From a bacterium (GTDB taxonomy: Bacteria > Vulcanimicrobiota > Xenobia > Xenobiales > JADMJV01): a stretch of DNA of 49,872 nucleotides. Both the position numbers and the translations under genes were made by a program. Of this stretch, positions 49,262-49,872 are shown in pieces. Below the pieces are notes generated by a model. The model saw only the letters and a list, made by a program, of their open reading frames with translations. It was not told where the DNA came from and searched no databases. Within the stretch, counting starts at the first letter, position 1, and the number at the start of each line of letters is the position of its first letter. The stretch spans positions 1-49,872 of the forward strand of contig JASBRJ010000202.1 of assembly GCA_030149525.1 (NCBI GenBank). The letters run 5' to 3'.

Positions 49262-49872
49262 GCGCCGCCACCTTCTCGATTCTGGCCGGTCTCGGTCTTT
49301 TCTTCTACGGGCTTCGTAAACTCTTACGTGGCTTAGAGAGCTTTGCTTCATCTCGAGTCAGGCCCACTCTTCAACGAGCATTTTCGGGGCCGTTCTCCTC
49401 CTGGTTTCTAGGCGCCGGTCTCACTCTTTTTTCTCAGTCCAGCAATCTCACCGTGATCTTCTTGATGGGTCTCACGGAAATCGGTTTCGTCAACATCCGC
49501 TCCGCCTACTTTGCCATGCTGGGTGCCTCTGCCGGCACAACCGCATGGCTTTGGCTTGCCTTATCTGATTGGCATCTTGGGCCACTCTTGTTGGCTGCCG
49601 GCTCGTTCGGTCTGATTCTTGCCAAGACCGAGTATTGGGAAGAGATCATGGCGGCGGTTCTTAGTGTGGGACTGGCCTTGTTAGGATTGGAGCTGCTCTA
49701 CTCCGGGGCGAGCGAACTCTCCGGGGGTCTCATTGCGGCAAAGATTGCGACCTCTCCGGGAACCTCGGAACTCACGGTGCAGATGCCGTTCATCCTGATA
49801 GGTCTTTTGCTGGGCCTTACCTTGCAGTCGGCCTCGGCCCCCTTAGTGATGGTGTTGACCCTGGCCCCGGTG
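49258..49872 (+). CDS. Na/Pi-cotransporter-like protein, 3' end cut by the window
   Basis: The 205 residues visible start at an ATG overlapping the previous stop (ATGA): MSAATFSILAGLGLFFYGLR. The N-terminal G-L-G-L-F-F-x-G-L-R start and the first repeat with SQSSNLTVIFLMGLTEIGF match the PNaS/NptA family (QSS motif). A second copy begins at LLGLTLQSASAPLVMVLTLA, at the window end. It should have about eight membrane helices in full length. Proteins of this group move phosphate or, in some cases, other anions with sodium. It is open at the window edge. The upstream unknown protein may be its partner. Confidence 0.85.
   Translation, partial: MSAATFSILAGLGLFFYGLRKLLRGLESFASSRVRPTLQRAFSGPFSSWFLGAGLTLFSQSSNLTVIFLMGLTEIGFVNIRSAYFAMLGASAGTTAWLWLALSDWHLGPLLLAAGSFGLILAKTEYWEEIMAAVLSVGLALLGLELLYSGASELSGGLIAAKIATSPGTSELTVQMPFILIGLLLGLTLQSASAPLVMVLTLAPV

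Noticed and set aside
1-49872. CRISPR arrays, tRNA or rRNA genes, insertion sequences, integrase or phage genes
   Set aside because: Looked for direct-repeat arrays, cloverleaf-like segments, transposase motifs and terminal inverted repeats; none was convincing. A dedicated tRNA or repeat scan would be needed to be certain.

Overview
The window is about 50 kb of densely packed bacterial chromosome, moderately GC-rich by eye. I see no rRNA, tRNA, CRISPR array, insertion sequence or phage module. No gene-free stretch exceeds 300 bases; the longest gap is about 255 bases (27483-27737). MinCDE, TRAP transporter genes, lipoprotein signals, prepilins and a bacterial CE15 esterase suggest a Gram-negative-type (diderm) heterotroph. 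TTG and GTG starts are common. I cannot name the phylum. The mixture of unusual architectures suggests a little-studied lineage rather than a standard proteobacterium.

Region 1 (857-15662) is a sugar-acid locus. It encodes a uronate isomerase (UxaC), a GH31 glycosidase, TRAP permeases DctM and DctQ, a LarA-type nickel-pincer racemase/epimerase homologue, a UxuB-type mannonate oxidoreductase, an FGGY kinase that looks like gluconokinase, and a secreted CE15 glucuronoyl esterase. No mannonate dehydratase (UxuA), KDG kinase or KDPG aldolase is present. The set reads as a route from glucuronate through fructuronate, mannonate and gluconate to 6-phosphogluconate, with the LarA homologue as a C2 epimerase joining the uronate and gluconate pathways. 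This is the main hypothesis of the report. A separate cassette lies inside this region at 5134-8789: SxtJ-like protein, carbamoyltransferase, DUF5989 protein and SGNH hydrolase.

Region 2 (15659-22026, minus strand) is housekeeping. One block is minC-minD-minE followed by a REC-HPt protein and an FmdB zinc-ribbon protein. The other is proC-ecfT-truA plus a small unknown gene, closed by a clear intrinsic terminator.

Region 3 (22210-28794) is mixed: a Met-rich unknown protein, glycogen synthase, a GT2/DUF2304 pair, a lipoprotein animal-type heme peroxidase facing a group II truncated hemoglobin, and a tandem PilZ-like protein.

Region 4 (28799-40749, minus strand) is a long run of tightly spaced genes. 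It begins with a very large pseudopilin carrying a predicted beta-propeller, three further prepilin-like proteins and PilC/GspF. It continues with a TPR protein, a polytopic GT-C-like protein, a GT2, an SDR epimerase, an unusual fusion of a DegT-type PLP domain (His in place of the Schiff-base Lys) with a GT2-like domain, and GDP-L-fucose synthase. Pilus assembly and surface glycan synthesis may therefore be co-expressed.

Region 5 (40908-49872) holds an Ig-like lipoprotein, a DUF255 (YyaL) protein, an LLM-class oxidoreductase, a soluble GAF-type histidine kinase, a single PilZ protein, an unknown 570-residue membrane protein and the start of a Na/Pi-cotransporter-like protein cut by the window edge.
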